Part shown: positions 8,380-17,120 of the stretch, piece by piece | How the letters are laid out: each line of letters opens with the position of its first letter | Position numbering within the stretch: position 1 is the first letter of the stretch | Origin: DASXAI01 sp963798445 | GTDB lineage: Bacteria > Actinomycetota > Acidimicrobiia > Acidimicrobiales > Ilumatobacteraceae | Assembly: GCA_963798445.1 (NCBI GenBank) | Contig: CAWCTH010000008.1 | Coordinates: 248,001-312,000 of the forward strand | DNA length: 64,000 bases | Direction: 5' to 3' | Notes under the pieces: model-generated | Database searches by the model: none | The model's input: the letters and a program-made list of their open reading frames with translations, nothing else | What the model was told of the DNA's origin: nothing | Program-made: the position numbers and the translations under genes

Positions 8380-9582
8380 CTAGTTCGACTTGATGAAGGC
8401 GCCGAACGTGGCTGCGGCGGTGCACTGCCCGCCGGGCGGCCCGGTGCACACCACCGTGGTGGTGACGTTGGAGCCAGCCGGCACCAGGAGCGGCGAGACG
8501 AAGTGCCGGTCGAGGTCGCGGAAGAAGTCCAGCGAGGAGTCGAACACCGGCTGGCCGTCGATGGCGATGGTGATGCGGCCGGTGTTGCTGTCGGGGTTCT
8601 GCATGACGAGGTCGGTCACGTAGAGCGTCTGCCCCGACGGCACCGTGTACTGCGGGATGGCCAGCGAGAGGCGGAACTCCACGGGCTCGCCCAGGGGGCT
8701 GATCGTGGTCGTGGTGGGCGCCGGCGGCGGCACCGTGCCCCCCTTCACCGAGGTCGGTGGCAGTGTGATGCCCGATGCCGCCAGCGCGGTCTCGATCGGC
8801 GCCAGCTCGTCCTGCACGGCGTCATTGGCCGTGTCCTCCACGGCCGGCTTGAGCAGCAGGAACCACAACGCGAAGAAAGCCACGAGGCCGGCGGCCACGC
8901 CGGCGACGGCCTTGCCCAGCCAGCTTGGCAGCAAGGGCTCCTGCAGCATGGCGCCGGCGACGATCTGGGGCTGATCCTTGCCCTCTTCGTCGAGGATGAG
9001 CTGGAACGGCCACGTGCGCGCATCGCCCGTCCAGAAGCCGTGGCGGGGCCGCACCTGCACCCGGGCGTGCTGGGCGGTGCCCGGCTCCACCAGCAGCGAC
9101 GACGGGTGGAAGTCGAACCGCAGCTGGTCCTTGGGATCAACCCCGCCGAGCCGGATCGGCAGGGGGGCATTGCCGGTGTTGCGCACGACCAGTGTGTGGC
9201 GCCCGACCCGGCGCCCCCGCGAGGTGGCCGGCACCACGTCCACGCCCCGCTCCTCGAACGGGACGACGTGGAGGGTGCCCTCCACGACGGCGGTGCTCTC
9301 AGGATCTTCCCGGGGGACGACCTTGACGGCGAACGGCGACGCCCCGGCCAGCGTGGTGTGCAGGCGCGGGGGCCGGAAGTGGATCTGCACGCCTTCTTCG
9401 GCGCCGGGGAACAACGACACGATCGACGGCTCGACCGAGATCCAGCCCTGGGCCATGCCGACAGGCGAGAACGAGAATTCGTCCATCACCGCGCCGGTGT
9501 TGCGGACGCGCATCTCCACCGCAGACTCCGTACCGGGGTCGACTTCGACCTCGGTGGTCTCGAGCCAGGCGCTGGCACCCAT
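8380..9582 (-). CDS. Single-pass membrane protein with Ig-like domains (COG1470-like)
   Basis: A 400-residue protein of unknown function. Residues 1-200 are two Ig-like beta-sandwich repeats of the kind often annotated as hydrolytic protein or NPCBM-associated (VDPGTESAVEMRVRNTG and RVGRHTLVVRNTGNAPL). One strong membrane helix follows at about 222-245 (VAGVAAGLVAFFALWFLLL). The C-terminal 150 residues are another beta-rich domain after a Pro/Thr linker (PPPAPTTTT). No signal peptide is seen, so topology is uncertain. It lies 25 nt downstream of the nitrile hydratase accessory gene on the same strand and could be read through from it, but no functional link is obvious. Confidence 0.7.
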   Translation of the reverse strand: MGASAWLETTEVEVDPGTESAVEMRVRNTGAVMDEFSFSPVGMAQGWISVEPSIVSLFPGAEEGVQIHFRPPRLHTTLAGASPFAVKVVPREDPESTAVVEGTLHVVPFEERGVDVVPATSRGRRVGRHTLVVRNTGNAPLPIRLGGVDPKDQLRFDFHPSSLLVEPGTAQHARVQVRPRHGFWTGDARTWPFQLILDEEGKDQPQIVAGAMLQEPLLPSWLGKAVAGVAAGLVAFFALWFLLLKPAVEDTANDAVQDELAPIETALAASGITLPPTSVKGGTVPPPAPTTTTISPLGEPVEFRLSLAIPQYTVPSGQTLYVTDLVMQNPDSNTGRITIAIDGQPVFDSSLDFFRDLDRHFVSPLLVPAGSNVTTTVVCTGPPGGQCTAAATFGAFIKSN

Positions 9583-9606
9583 GGCCCGGCACGCTAACGG
9601 AGAGGA

Positions 9607-9852
9607 TCAGTGCTGAGTGGAGAGCACGCCGTCGATCACGAGCAGCGCCTCGAAGGCGGCGGTGAACGACTCGTAGTAGCTCGCGCCCGCGGGGGCCGTG
9701 GCGACGGCGGCGATGAGCTGCTGGCGGAACGCCTCCCAGGGCTGGCCGGTGCGTTCCAGGTAGCTGGCCACGAGACCGAAGATCCGGCTCTCCCACGGCG
9801 CCGCGAACGCCAGCTCGCCGTTCTGGCGGGGGAGATCGAGGTCAGGGATCAG
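9607..9852 (-). CDS. Nitrile hydratase accessory (activator) protein, apparent CTG start
   Basis: An 81-residue frame easily missed because it holds no ATG, GTG or TTG before its conserved region. Its translation (LPRQNGELAFAAPWESRIFG, then YYESFTAAFEALLVIDGVLS) matches the small accessory proteins that resemble the N-terminal half of the beta subunit and help load cobalt into nitrile hydratase. The only near-cognate start is CTG at 9852, which overlaps the alpha-subunit stop as CTGA; an in-frame stop lies about 20 codons upstream. Family members are usually somewhat longer (100-140 residues). The beta-alpha-accessory order fits cobalt-type operons. An upstream sequencing error hiding a normal start is the alternative. 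Confidence 0.75.
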   Translation of the reverse strand: MIPDLDLPRQNGELAFAAPWESRIFGLVASYLERTGQPWEAFRQQLIAAVATAPAGASYYESFTAAFEALLVIDGVLSTQH

Positions 9853-10433
9853 CGCCGCACGCCGATCATGTGGTCTCGGGTGACGAGCGCCGCCAGCGCG
9901 TCAGGGTCGAGGTCGTCGGTGTCCGGCGGTCGCTGGGGCAACACCAGATAGCGCAGTTCGGCGCTGGAGTCCCATACCCGCACCTCCAGATCGTCGGCGA
10001 CGACGGTGCCGAACTCGGCCAGGACGGCTCGCGGCTCGCGCACGACTCGGGACCGGTAGGCGGCGCTCTTGTACCACCGCGGCGGCAGTCCGAGGACCGG
10101 CCACGGGTAGCAGGAGCACAGCGTGCACACGACCACGTTGTGGACCGCGTCGGTGTTCTCCAGCACCACCATGTTCTCGCCCTCGGCCCCGCCGAAGCCC
10201 AGTTCGCCGATGGCCCGGGTGGCGTCGGTCAGCAGCCGTTGCTTGTAGCCGGGGTCGGTCCACGCCCGGGCCACCACCGCCGCGCCGTTCATGGGCCCGA
10301 CGTCGTGCTCGTACGTGGCGATCACGGCGTCGATGGCGTCGGTGGTGACGAGTCCCCGCTCCACCAGCAGCGATTCGAGGGCGGCGACGCGCTGCTCGAT
10401 GGCTGAGGGCTCGTGGGGATGGTGGCCGGTCAT
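9849..10433 (-). CDS. nthA: Nitrile hydratase alpha subunit, cobalt type
   Basis: This is the catalytic subunit that hydrates nitriles to amides with the beta subunit. The 194-residue protein carries the metal-binding claw CTLCSC (Cys103, Cys106, Cys108); threonine in the second position (VCTLCSC) is typical of cobalt-containing enzymes, while iron enzymes usually have serine. Other family segments are visible: DVGPMNGAAVVARAW near 44-58 and YPWPVLGLPPRWYKS after the claw. The start is ATG at 10433, overlapping the beta-subunit stop by 4 nt. A longer start 27 nt upstream is possible but unnecessary. Confidence 0.96.
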   Translation of the reverse strand: MTGHHPHEPSAIEQRVAALESLLVERGLVTTDAIDAVIATYEHDVGPMNGAAVVARAWTDPGYKQRLLTDATRAIGELGFGGAEGENMVVLENTDAVHNVVVCTLCSCYPWPVLGLPPRWYKSAAYRSRVVREPRAVLAEFGTVVADDLEVRVWDSSAELRYLVLPQRPPDTDDLDPDALAALVTRDHMIGVRR

Positions 10434-11068
10434 GGGGCCGCTGCGAGGTAGGAATCCCACAGGTCGAGGTAGAGGGCGCCGGGCTCGGCGTCGGCGCCCC
10501 AGATGTCGGCCAGTTCGAAGCGGACCGTGTACAGGGCTTCCAGGTCGGCGCCCTCACCCTTGTCGGGCAGGGGCCAGCCCCCGTGGGCGGCGCTGACGGT
10601 GCCGGTCACCCCCCGGACGTAGCGCGGGCAGCGCGTGTGGCCGGCTGGCGCCATGCGCACCACGGTGACCCGGTCGCCCACGCCGAAGCGCCCGGGCGTC
10701 GCCGGTGGCGGCTCCTGGTTCGGTCGCTGCAGCGCGCCACGGATGTGCTGGGCGAAGGGGGCGTCGGCGGTGGGTGCGACCGCCTTGGGGTGGGCGACGC
10801 GGTCGTCGATGTCGGCGGTGGCGAGGGTGCCGCGGGCGACGAGGCCGGTCTCGACGGCGTGCAGCCAGCGCTCGTAGTAGCTGGCCTCGAGGTAGTCGGC
10901 CGCCGGCATGGCCTCGATGGCCGGGCGCAGCTGGCCCTGACGCAACCCCTTGGCGCTGGTGACGATCATGAGCCCGAAGACCCGGCCCTCCCAGGGCGCG
11001 TGGAAGACCGGTTCCTGCGCCTCGGCTTCCACGGCGCCGAAGCCGTGCATGCCCCCCATGTCGTGCAC
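10430..11068 (-). CDS. nthB: Nitrile hydratase beta subunit
   Basis: This is the structural partner of the alpha subunit and contributes to the active site. The N-terminus (VHDMGGMHGFG) matches the signature found at the start of beta subunits. It is followed by FHAPWEGRVFGL, by YYERWLHAVETGLVARG, and by the C-terminal SH3-like barrel (FGVGDRVTVVRMAPAGHTRCPRYVRG). I chose GTG 11068 because it puts the family motif right at the N-terminus; ATG 11059 is an alternative and an upstream ATG at 11185 would add a non-homologous leader. Length is 212 residues. The gene heads a minus-strand beta-alpha-accessory operon that diverges from the MMPL exporter across the double operator at 11133-11157. Confidence 0.94.
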   Translation of the reverse strand: MHDMGGMHGFGAVEAEAQEPVFHAPWEGRVFGLMIVTSAKGLRQGQLRPAIEAMPAADYLEASYYERWLHAVETGLVARGTLATADIDDRVAHPKAVAPTADAPFAQHIRGALQRPNQEPPPATPGRFGVGDRVTVVRMAPAGHTRCPRYVRGVTGTVSAAHGGWPLPDKGEGADLEALYTVRFELADIWGADAEPGALYLDLWDSYLAAAP

Positions 11069-11132
11069 CGTGTCCGTGCTCGCCGACCGTAGCGCTGTGA
11101 CCGACGCCCACTGGACCGTTCTGCGGACCGTC

Positions 11133-11157
11133 GTTACCGTAACACTGTTACCGTAAC
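11133..11157. promoter_or_regulatory. Tandem palindromic operator, probably for the TetR regulator
   Basis: Two identical copies of GTTACCGTAAC (11133-11143 and 11147-11157) lie 14 bp apart, centre to centre. Each is a palindrome with one central base, and the pair as a whole is nearly symmetrical. This is the size and symmetry expected for a TetR-family operator bound by two dimers. It sits in the divergent region between nitrile hydratase beta (start 11068) and the MMPL exporter (start 11209), so it could control either or both. The TetR gene at 13455 is the obvious candidate ligand. Confidence 0.75.
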
Positions 11158-11208
11158 GCTGTTCAGCGGTGACTGTCTGTCGCATCCTCGGTCCGGAAGG
11201 AAGCTCCC

Positions 11209-13458
11209 GTGCTCGCTCGGCTCGCCCCCACCCTCGTCCGCCGTCGCCGTCTCGTCCTGATCGTCGCCGTTGCCGTCCTCGCCATCGCCGGTGCGTACGG
11301 CGGTGGGGTCGTGTCGTCCCTCACCGGTGGGGGCTTCGACGACCCGTCGTCGCCATCCTCCCGGGCCGCCAACGTCATCGACGCCACGTTCCAGCAGGGC
11401 CAACCCGACATCGTGTTGCTGGCCCACGCCAACGACGGCGACGTCGATGGCTCGGCCGCCGTCGCCGCCGGCACCGCCCTGACGGCACAGCTGGCGGGCG
11501 AACCGGGCGTTGTGCAAGCGGCGTCCTACTGGTCGCTCGGCAGCCCACCGCCGCTCAAGAGCACCAGCGGCGACACCGCCCTGGTCCTGGTACGGCTAGC
11601 AGGCGACGACGACGCCGTCGCTGATCGTGCGCTCGAGCTCACCAAGGCCGTCGAGGGCGACCAGGGCGCCCTCACCGTGACGGCGGGCGGGCCGGCGGTG
11701 GTCAACAACGCCGTGAGCGAGCGGGTCGAGTCCGACCTGCAACGGGCCGAGATGATCGCCCTGCCCATCACCCTCCTGCTGCTCGTGGTCGTGTTCGGCA
11801 GCGTGGTGGCCGCCCTGCTGCCACTGGCCGTGGGGGTGCTCGCCATCATCGGCACCTTCGCCGTGTTGCAGCTCATGACGCTGTTCACGGATGTCTCCAT
11901 CTTCTCGCTCAACCTCACCACCGCCCTCGGGCTGGGCCTCGCCATCGACTACAGCCTGTTCGTGGTGTCCCGCTTCCGTGAGGAGCTGGCCGGCGGCCAC
12001 GACACCCGCTCGGCCGTGGTGCGCACGGTCCGCACCGCTGGTCGCACGGTGCTCTTCAGCGCCGTCACCGTCAGCATCTCGCTGGCGGCGATGCTCGTGT
12101 TCCCCATCACCTTCCTCAAGTCCTTCGCCTACGCCGGCATCGCAGTGGCCATCATGGCGGCCCTCGGTGCGGTGGTCGTGCTGCCGGCGATCCTCGCCGT
12201 GCTCGGGCCCCGCGTGAACACGTGGGCCCTCTTCCGTCGCAACGCGGCGCCGGTCGTGGGCCAAGGCGTGTGGCACCGCGTCGCCATGGCCGTGATGAAG
12301 CGGCCGCTGCCCATCGCCACGGGCGCCATCGTGTTCCTGCTGGTGCTGGGTTCACCCTTCCTGCACATCGCCTTCGGTCTGCCCGACGACAGGGTGCTGC
12401 CGCCGGGTGATCCCGCTCGGGTCGTGCAGGACTCCCTGCGCCAGGACTTCCCCTCCCGTGAGGCCAGCGCCCTCGAGGTCGTCATGACCGACATCGGTGA
12501 CCCGACGCAGCGCAGCGCGGAGATCCGGGCCTATGCCGCCGCCGTCTCCCAGGTGCCAGGTGTGGCCCGGGTGGACGCCCTCACCGGCAGCTACGTCGCC
12601 GGCCAGCAGGTGGCACCGGCCGGTCCCGCGGCGCAGCGCTTCGCCGCGCCGGAGGCCACCTGGTTCTCGGTGGTGCCGTCGGTCGAGCCCATGTCGGCCG
12701 CAGGTGAGGCCGTCGTGCACGCGGTGCGGGCGGTGCCGGCCCCGGCGCCGACCCTGGTCGGTGGTCCGTCGGCCGAGTTGGTCGACTCCAAGGACTCCCT
12801 CTTCTCCGCCATCCCGCTGGCCGGCACCATCATCGTGGCGACCACCTTCGTGGTGCTGTTCCTGCTCTTCGGCAGCCTGCTCGTGCCGCTCAAGGCCGTG
12901 GTCCTGAACATGCTGAGCCTGACGGCTACGTTCGGCGCGATGGTGTGGATCTTCCAGGACGGTCATCTGTCCGGCGTGCTGGACTTCACACCGACCGGCA
13001 CCATCGCCGTCGTGATGCCCATCCTCATGTTCTGCATCGCCTTCGGTCTGTCGATGGACTACGAGGTGTTCCTGCTGTCGCGCATCAAGGAAGAGCACGA
13101 CAAGGGAGCCGACACCACGACGTCGGTGGCCCGCGGTCTCGAGCGCACCGGCCGCATCGTGACGGCCGCCGCCATCCTGATCGCCGTGGTCTTCATCGCC
13201 TTCGCCACATCCGGTGTGGCCTTCATCAAGCTGTTCGGCATCGGCCTCACCCTGGCGGTGCTGGTGGATGCGTTCATCATCCGGGCCACGCTCGTGCCGG
13301 CGTTCATGACGCTGGCCGGTGATGCCAACTGGTGGGCACCGCGGTGGTTGCGGCGGATCCACGACCGCATCGGCGTCAGCGAGCACGTCGAGCTCGACGA
13401 CGACGAGCCGACCCCGACCGGTGATGGCGACCTCGTCGGGGCAGGATCACGGTCGTGA
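11209..13458 (+). CDS. MMPL/RND-family membrane transporter
   Basis: A 749-residue inner-membrane exporter of the MMPL branch of the RND superfamily; members move lipids or drugs. It has the two-fold layout: an N-terminal helix (LVLIVAVAVLAIAGAY), an extracytoplasmic loop, a five-to-six-helix bundle with LGLAIDYSLFVVSRFREE (about 242-259), then a second loop and bundle with FGLSMDYEVFLLSRIKEEH (about 612-630). The aspartates in these two motifs are the probable proton-relay positions. The GTG start at 11209 follows an AAGGAAG ribosome site. The stop overlaps the TetR gene (GTGA), and the tandem operator lies 52 nt upstream. The substrate is unknown. Confidence 0.92.
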   Translation: MLARLAPTLVRRRRLVLIVAVAVLAIAGAYGGGVVSSLTGGGFDDPSSPSSRAANVIDATFQQGQPDIVLLAHANDGDVDGSAAVAAGTALTAQLAGEPGVVQAASYWSLGSPPPLKSTSGDTALVLVRLAGDDDAVADRALELTKAVEGDQGALTVTAGGPAVVNNAVSERVESDLQRAEMIALPITLLLLVVVFGSVVAALLPLAVGVLAIIGTFAVLQLMTLFTDVSIFSLNLTTALGLGLAIDYSLFVVSRFREELAGGHDTRSAVVRTVRTAGRTVLFSAVTVSISLAAMLVFPITFLKSFAYAGIAVAIMAALGAVVVLPAILAVLGPRVNTWALFRRNAAPVVGQGVWHRVAMAVMKRPLPIATGAIVFLLVLGSPFLHIAFGLPDDRVLPPGDPARVVQDSLRQDFPSREASALEVVMTDIGDPTQRSAEIRAYAAAVSQVPGVARVDALTGSYVAGQQVAPAGPAAQRFAAPEATWFSVVPSVEPMSAAGEAVVHAVRAVPAPAPTLVGGPSAELVDSKDSLFSAIPLAGTIIVATTFVVLFLLFGSLLVPLKAVVLNMLSLTATFGAMVWIFQDGHLSGVLDFTPTGTIAVVMPILMFCIAFGLSMDYEVFLLSRIKEEHDKGADTTTSVARGLERTGRIVTAAAILIAVVFIAFATSGVAFIKLFGIGLTLAVLVDAFIIRATLVPAFMTLAGDANWWAPRWLRRIHDRIGVSEHVELDDDEPTPTGDGDLVGAGSRS

Positions 13459-14153
13459 CGCCCGCTGATCCTCGGCAACGGGCCCGGCGGGGCGAGGGTG
13501 ACCGTCTGCGCGGCGAGATCCTCGCCGCCGCCGAGGACCTGCTGATCGAGACCGCCGACGAATCGGCGGTCTCGATCCGCGCCATCGCCGATCGGGTGGG
13601 CGTGACGGCACCGTCGATCTACCGCCACTTCGAGGACAAGGACTCGCTGTTCCTCTATGTGGTGGAGAGCGTCTTCGGCCGCCTGGACGAGGCGCTGGAA
13701 ACGGCGGCTGCCGGCGCCGAGGACCCCTTCGACGAGATCATGCGCAAGGGTCGGGCGTACGTGGCGTTCGGGCTCAGCCATCCCGAGCACTACCGGTTGC
13801 TGTTCATGTGCCAGAACGACCGCAAGAAGGACATGGACCTCGATGGTCCGGCAGTCGCTGGCACCACCGCCTTCGACCACCTGCAGGACACCGTGGGGCG
13901 AGTGCTGGCGCGAGCCGGTCCTGGTATCGAACTGCCGGACCCGTTCGCCATGACGTGTGCCATCTGGTCCGGCGTCCACGGCATCACGTCGCTGCGCATC
14001 TCGATGCCGTCGTTTCCGTGGCCGCCCGTCGATGAGCAACTGGACCTGCTGGCCCGCCCCTGGCGCGAGAGCCTCTGCCCCAACGTCGCCGCCGCTCGGC
14101 GCGACGCTGGCCTTCGCGGCGCCGCCGGTCACGATCTCGAGGGTCGCCGGTAG
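13455..14153 (+). CDS. TetR/AcrR-family transcriptional regulator
   Basis: A 232-residue regulator with a TetR helix-turn-helix at about 17-63 (ILAAAEDLL, then SIRAIADRVGVTAPSIYRHF, where YRHF ends the recognition helix). A divergent ligand-binding domain of the WHG-type follows (GRAYVAFGLSHPEHYRLLF, IWSGVHGITSLRIS). It starts with GTG inside the stop of the MMPL gene and is therefore almost certainly co-transcribed with it. The ligand is probably a substrate of the exporter (inference), and the tandem palindrome upstream of the transporter is its likely target. Confidence 0.93.
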   Translation: MTPADPRQRARRGEGDRLRGEILAAAEDLLIETADESAVSIRAIADRVGVTAPSIYRHFEDKDSLFLYVVESVFGRLDEALETAAAGAEDPFDEIMRKGRAYVAFGLSHPEHYRLLFMCQNDRKKDMDLDGPAVAGTTAFDHLQDTVGRVLARAGPGIELPDPFAMTCAIWSGVHGITSLRISMPSFPWPPVDEQLDLLARPWRESLCPNVAAARRDAGLRGAAGHDLEGRR

Positions 14154-14162
14154 CGTCGCCCG

Positions 14163-14835
14163 GTGCTGCCGGCCGCCCTGGTCTTCGATTTCGACGGCCT
14201 GATCTGCGACACCGAGTCGCTGGCCTACGAGTCGATACGGCGCGTCTTCCTGGATCACGGCGCCGACCTGTCGCTCGAATGGTGGCTACCGGCGGTCGGC
14301 GAGGCGGTGGCGCCCGACTGGGTCGCCGTGCTGGAGGAGACCGTGGGTCGCTCGCTCGACCGCGACGCGCTCGAGCGCGGCCCGCATCGCCCACGACGCC
14401 GAGTTGGTGGCAGTGCTGGCCATGCTGCCCGGCGTGGCGGCGCTGCTCGACGCCGCCCACGCCGCCGGGGTGCCGTGTGGCGTGGCGTCGAACTCGCCCC
14501 GGTCATGGGTGACGGGCCACATCGAGCGCCTCGGGCTGGCCGAGCGCTTCGAGGTGGTGGTGACGGTCGACGCCGTCTCCCGGCCCAAGCCCGATCCCGA
14601 GCCGTACCTGACCGCCGTGGCGGCCATGGGCGCCACCCCGGCGTCGTCGGTCGGGCTGGAAGACTCGATGATCGGCCTCACCGCCGCCCGACGAGCCGGG
14701 CTCTTCACGGTGGCGGTGCCGGGTCCCATGTCGGCCCATCACGACTTCGCCGGCGCCGACCTCGTGGTGCCGTCGCTGACCGATGTCACCCTGGCTGGCC
14801 TCGGCGAGGGCGTGGCCCGCCGGACGCGGTCCTAG
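14163..14835 (+). CDS. HAD-superfamily hydrolase (beta-phosphoglucomutase type), frameshifted
   Basis: The 5' part (GTG 14163) gives AALVFDFDGLICDTESLAYE, the HAD motif I with the nucleophile aspartate pair, and a helical cap start. The frame then breaks near 14380, after DRDALER. A second frame continues cleanly with ARIAHDAELVAVLAMLPGV, motif II (GVASNS), the KPDPEPYL lysine motif III and GLEDSMIGLTAA as motif IV, ending at 14835. The junction sits in a GC dinucleotide run; loss of one GC from a CGCGCGG tract would explain it. The repaired protein would be about 224 residues. All catalytic motifs survive, so a sequencing error is likelier than decay. It lies 9 nt upstream of hemB. Confidence 0.8.
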
Positions 14836-14844
14836 GATCGGGTC

Positions 14845-15825
14845 GTGGCCTTCCCGAATCACCGGCCCCGGCGGTTGCGCACCACGCCGGCGTTGCGCCG
14901 GTTGGTGGCCGAGACCCGCCTCGGCATCGACGATCTCGTCGCCCCGCTCTTCGTGCGCGAGGGCATCACCGAACCCCAGCCCATCGCGTCGCTGCCCGGT
15001 GTGATGCAGCACACGCGGGAGAGCCTCCGCAAGGAGGTGGCGGCACTGGCCGCGCTCGGCGTGCCCGGTGTGATCCTGTTCGGCGTACCCGCTCGCAAGG
15101 ACGCCACCGGGTCCGAGGCCTGGAACCCCGACGGCATCGTGCAGGTCGCGCTGCGCGACCTGCGCGACGAGGTGGGCGACCGCATGGTGCTCATGGCCGA
15201 CTGCTGCCTCGACGAGTACACCGACCACGGCCACTGTGGCGTGCTGCTGCCCTCAGGCGACGTCGACAACGACGCCACCATCGAGCTCTACGCCCAGGCG
15301 GCGCTGGCGCAGGCCGATGCCGGCGCCCACATCGTGGCACCCTCAGGGATGATGGACGGGCAGGTCGGGGCCATCCGGTCCGCCCTGGACGGCGGCGGTC
15401 ACCCGGACACCGCCATCCTGGCGTACTCGGCCAAGTACGCGTCGGCGCTGTACGGCCCCTTCCGCGACGCCGTGGACGTCCGGATCGTGGGCGGTGGGGA
15501 CCGCAAGGGGTACCAGCAGGACTGGCGCAACGGGCGGGAGGCCTTGGCCGAGGTGCGGGCCGACATCGAGCAGGGCGCCGACATGGTGATGGTGAAGCCG
15601 GCCATGGCCTATCTGGACGTGCTGGCGGCCGTACGGGCGGCGGTGGACGTGCCCGTGGCGGCGTACCACGTGTCGGGCGAGTACGCCATGATCAAGGCCG
15701 CCGCCGCCAACGGCTGGATCGACGGCGATGCCGTCGCCGTGGAGCACCTCAGCGCCATCAAGCGGGCCGGCGCCGACATCATCCTCACCTACCTGGCGCG
15801 CGACCTGGCCGAGTCGCTGGCGTGA
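14845..15825 (+). CDS. hemB: Delta-aminolevulinic acid dehydratase (porphobilinogen synthase)
   Basis: The enzyme condenses two 5-aminolevulinates into porphobilinogen. The 326-residue protein shows both active-site lysines, Lys197 in AYSAKYASALYGPF and the Schiff-base Lys251 in MVMVKPAMAYLD. The metal-site segment DCCLDEYTDHGHCG (119-132) keeps two of the three zinc-type cysteines but has Asp at the middle position, a C-D-C hybrid also known from other actinobacteria. It starts with GTG 14845 and overlaps hemL by 4 nt (GTGA). The pair forms a second heme operon about 9 kb from hemD. Confidence 0.97.
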   Translation: MAFPNHRPRRLRTTPALRRLVAETRLGIDDLVAPLFVREGITEPQPIASLPGVMQHTRESLRKEVAALAALGVPGVILFGVPARKDATGSEAWNPDGIVQVALRDLRDEVGDRMVLMADCCLDEYTDHGHCGVLLPSGDVDNDATIELYAQAALAQADAGAHIVAPSGMMDGQVGAIRSALDGGGHPDTAILAYSAKYASALYGPFRDAVDVRIVGGGDRKGYQQDWRNGREALAEVRADIEQGADMVMVKPAMAYLDVLAAVRAAVDVPVAAYHVSGEYAMIKAAAANGWIDGDAVAVEHLSAIKRAGADIILTYLARDLAESLA

Positions 15826-17114
15826 GCCGGCTCACCAACGCCGAAGCGTTCGAGCGCGCCTCGCACGTCATTCCCGGGGGTGTCAGCTCGCCCGTGCGGG
15901 CGTTCCGGTCGGTGGGCGGGTCGCCCTACTTCGTCGCCCGCGCCGAGGGTCCCTACGTCTGGGACGTGGAGGGCACCCGCTACATCGACCTGGTGCAGAG
16001 CTATGGGGCCATCATCGCCGGCCACGCCCACCCGGCCGTGGTGGCGGCGGTGCAGGCGGCGGCGAGCGACGGCACGTCGTACGGCGCGCCCACGATGCGC
16101 GAGACGCTGCTGGCCGAAGCCATCCGCGACCACGTCCCGTCGGTGGAACGGCTGCGGCTGGTCAGCTCGGGCACCGAGGCCACCATGACGGCCATCCGGG
16201 TGGCACGCGGCTTCACCGGGCGGCCCAAGATCGTGAAGTTCGCCGGCAACTACCACGGCCACAGCGACGCGCTCCTGGCCGAAGGCGGCAGCGGGGTAGC
16301 CACGCTGGGACTGTCCGGCTCGGCCGGCGTGACCGAGGCGGCGGTGAGCGAAACCGTGGTCGCCCCCTACAACGTCGTGCCGGCGCTGGACGACAGCGTC
16401 GCCTGCGTGATCGTGGAGCCCGTGGCCGCCAACATGGGACTGGTCCCACCGGCGCCAGGGTTCCTCGAGGGGCTCAGGGCGGCCTGTGACCAGGCCGGCG
16501 CCCTCCTGGTCTTCGACGAGGTGATCACCGGCTTCCGTCTCGGCCTGGGCGGAGCCCAGGAGTCCTACGGCGTGCGCCCCGATCTCACCTGCTTCGGGAA
16601 GGTGATCGGCGGCGGCCTGCCCATCGCCGCGTTCGGGGGCCGGGCCGACGTGATGGGCTGCCTCGCCCCGCTGGGGCCCGTCTACCAAGCCGGCACGCTG
16701 TCGGGGAACCCGCTCGCCACGGCGGCCGGCCTGGCCGCCCTCGGGCTGCTCGACGACGAGCTGTACGTCACCCTCGCCGACCGTGCCCGCCGTCTGGGCG
16801 CGGGCGTGCGCGACGCGTTGGCCGCCGCCGGCGTGCCGGTCACGGTGCCCGTGGTGGGGACGCTGCTCGGGCTGCACTTCAACGCCACGCCGGCGGTCGA
16901 CTACGACACGGCGCGCACCACCGACACGAGCCACTACGCGGCGTTCTTCCACGCCATGCTGGGCCGGGGTGTGGCCCTGGCCCCGGGCCCGTACGAGGTG
17001 GCGTTCCCCGGTCTGGCCCACGACGACGCCGTCATCGCCCGGGTGATCGAGGCCGCTCACGGGGCGGCGGTCGAGGTGGCGTCCAGTGCCGAGCGCACCG
17101 TCGCGGCCACGTAG
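15822..17114 (+). CDS. hemL: Glutamate-1-semialdehyde 2,1-aminomutase
   Basis: A PLP enzyme that converts the hemA product into 5-aminolevulinate, completing the C5 route. The 430-residue protein has SRVIPGG-like HVIPGGVSSPVRAF at the N-terminus, GTEATMTAIRVARG (117-130) as the phosphate-binding segment, VFDEVITGFR with the PLP-ring aspartate, and the PLP lysine Lys260 in CFGKVIGGGLP. I chose GTG 15822, which overlaps the hemB stop; an upstream in-frame extension is an artefact of the broken HAD gene. Length is normal. It converges on the minus-strand flavoprotein with a 6-nt gap. Confidence 0.97.
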   Translation: MSRLTNAEAFERASHVIPGGVSSPVRAFRSVGGSPYFVARAEGPYVWDVEGTRYIDLVQSYGAIIAGHAHPAVVAAVQAAASDGTSYGAPTMRETLLAEAIRDHVPSVERLRLVSSGTEATMTAIRVARGFTGRPKIVKFAGNYHGHSDALLAEGGSGVATLGLSGSAGVTEAAVSETVVAPYNVVPALDDSVACVIVEPVAANMGLVPPAPGFLEGLRAACDQAGALLVFDEVITGFRLGLGGAQESYGVRPDLTCFGKVIGGGLPIAAFGGRADVMGCLAPLGPVYQAGTLSGNPLATAAGLAALGLLDDELYVTLADRARRLGAGVRDALAAAGVPVTVPVVGTLLGLHFNATPAVDYDTARTTDTSHYAAFFHAMLGRGVALAPGPYEVAFPGLAHDDAVIARVIEAAHGAAVEVASSAERTVAAT

Positions 17115-17120
17115 TCGGGG

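Noticed and set aside
14163..17114. A 983-residue frame joining the HAD start with hemL
   Set aside because: The middle 450 residues are nonsense in the hemB shadow frame; it arises from the HAD frameshift and happens to reach hemL.
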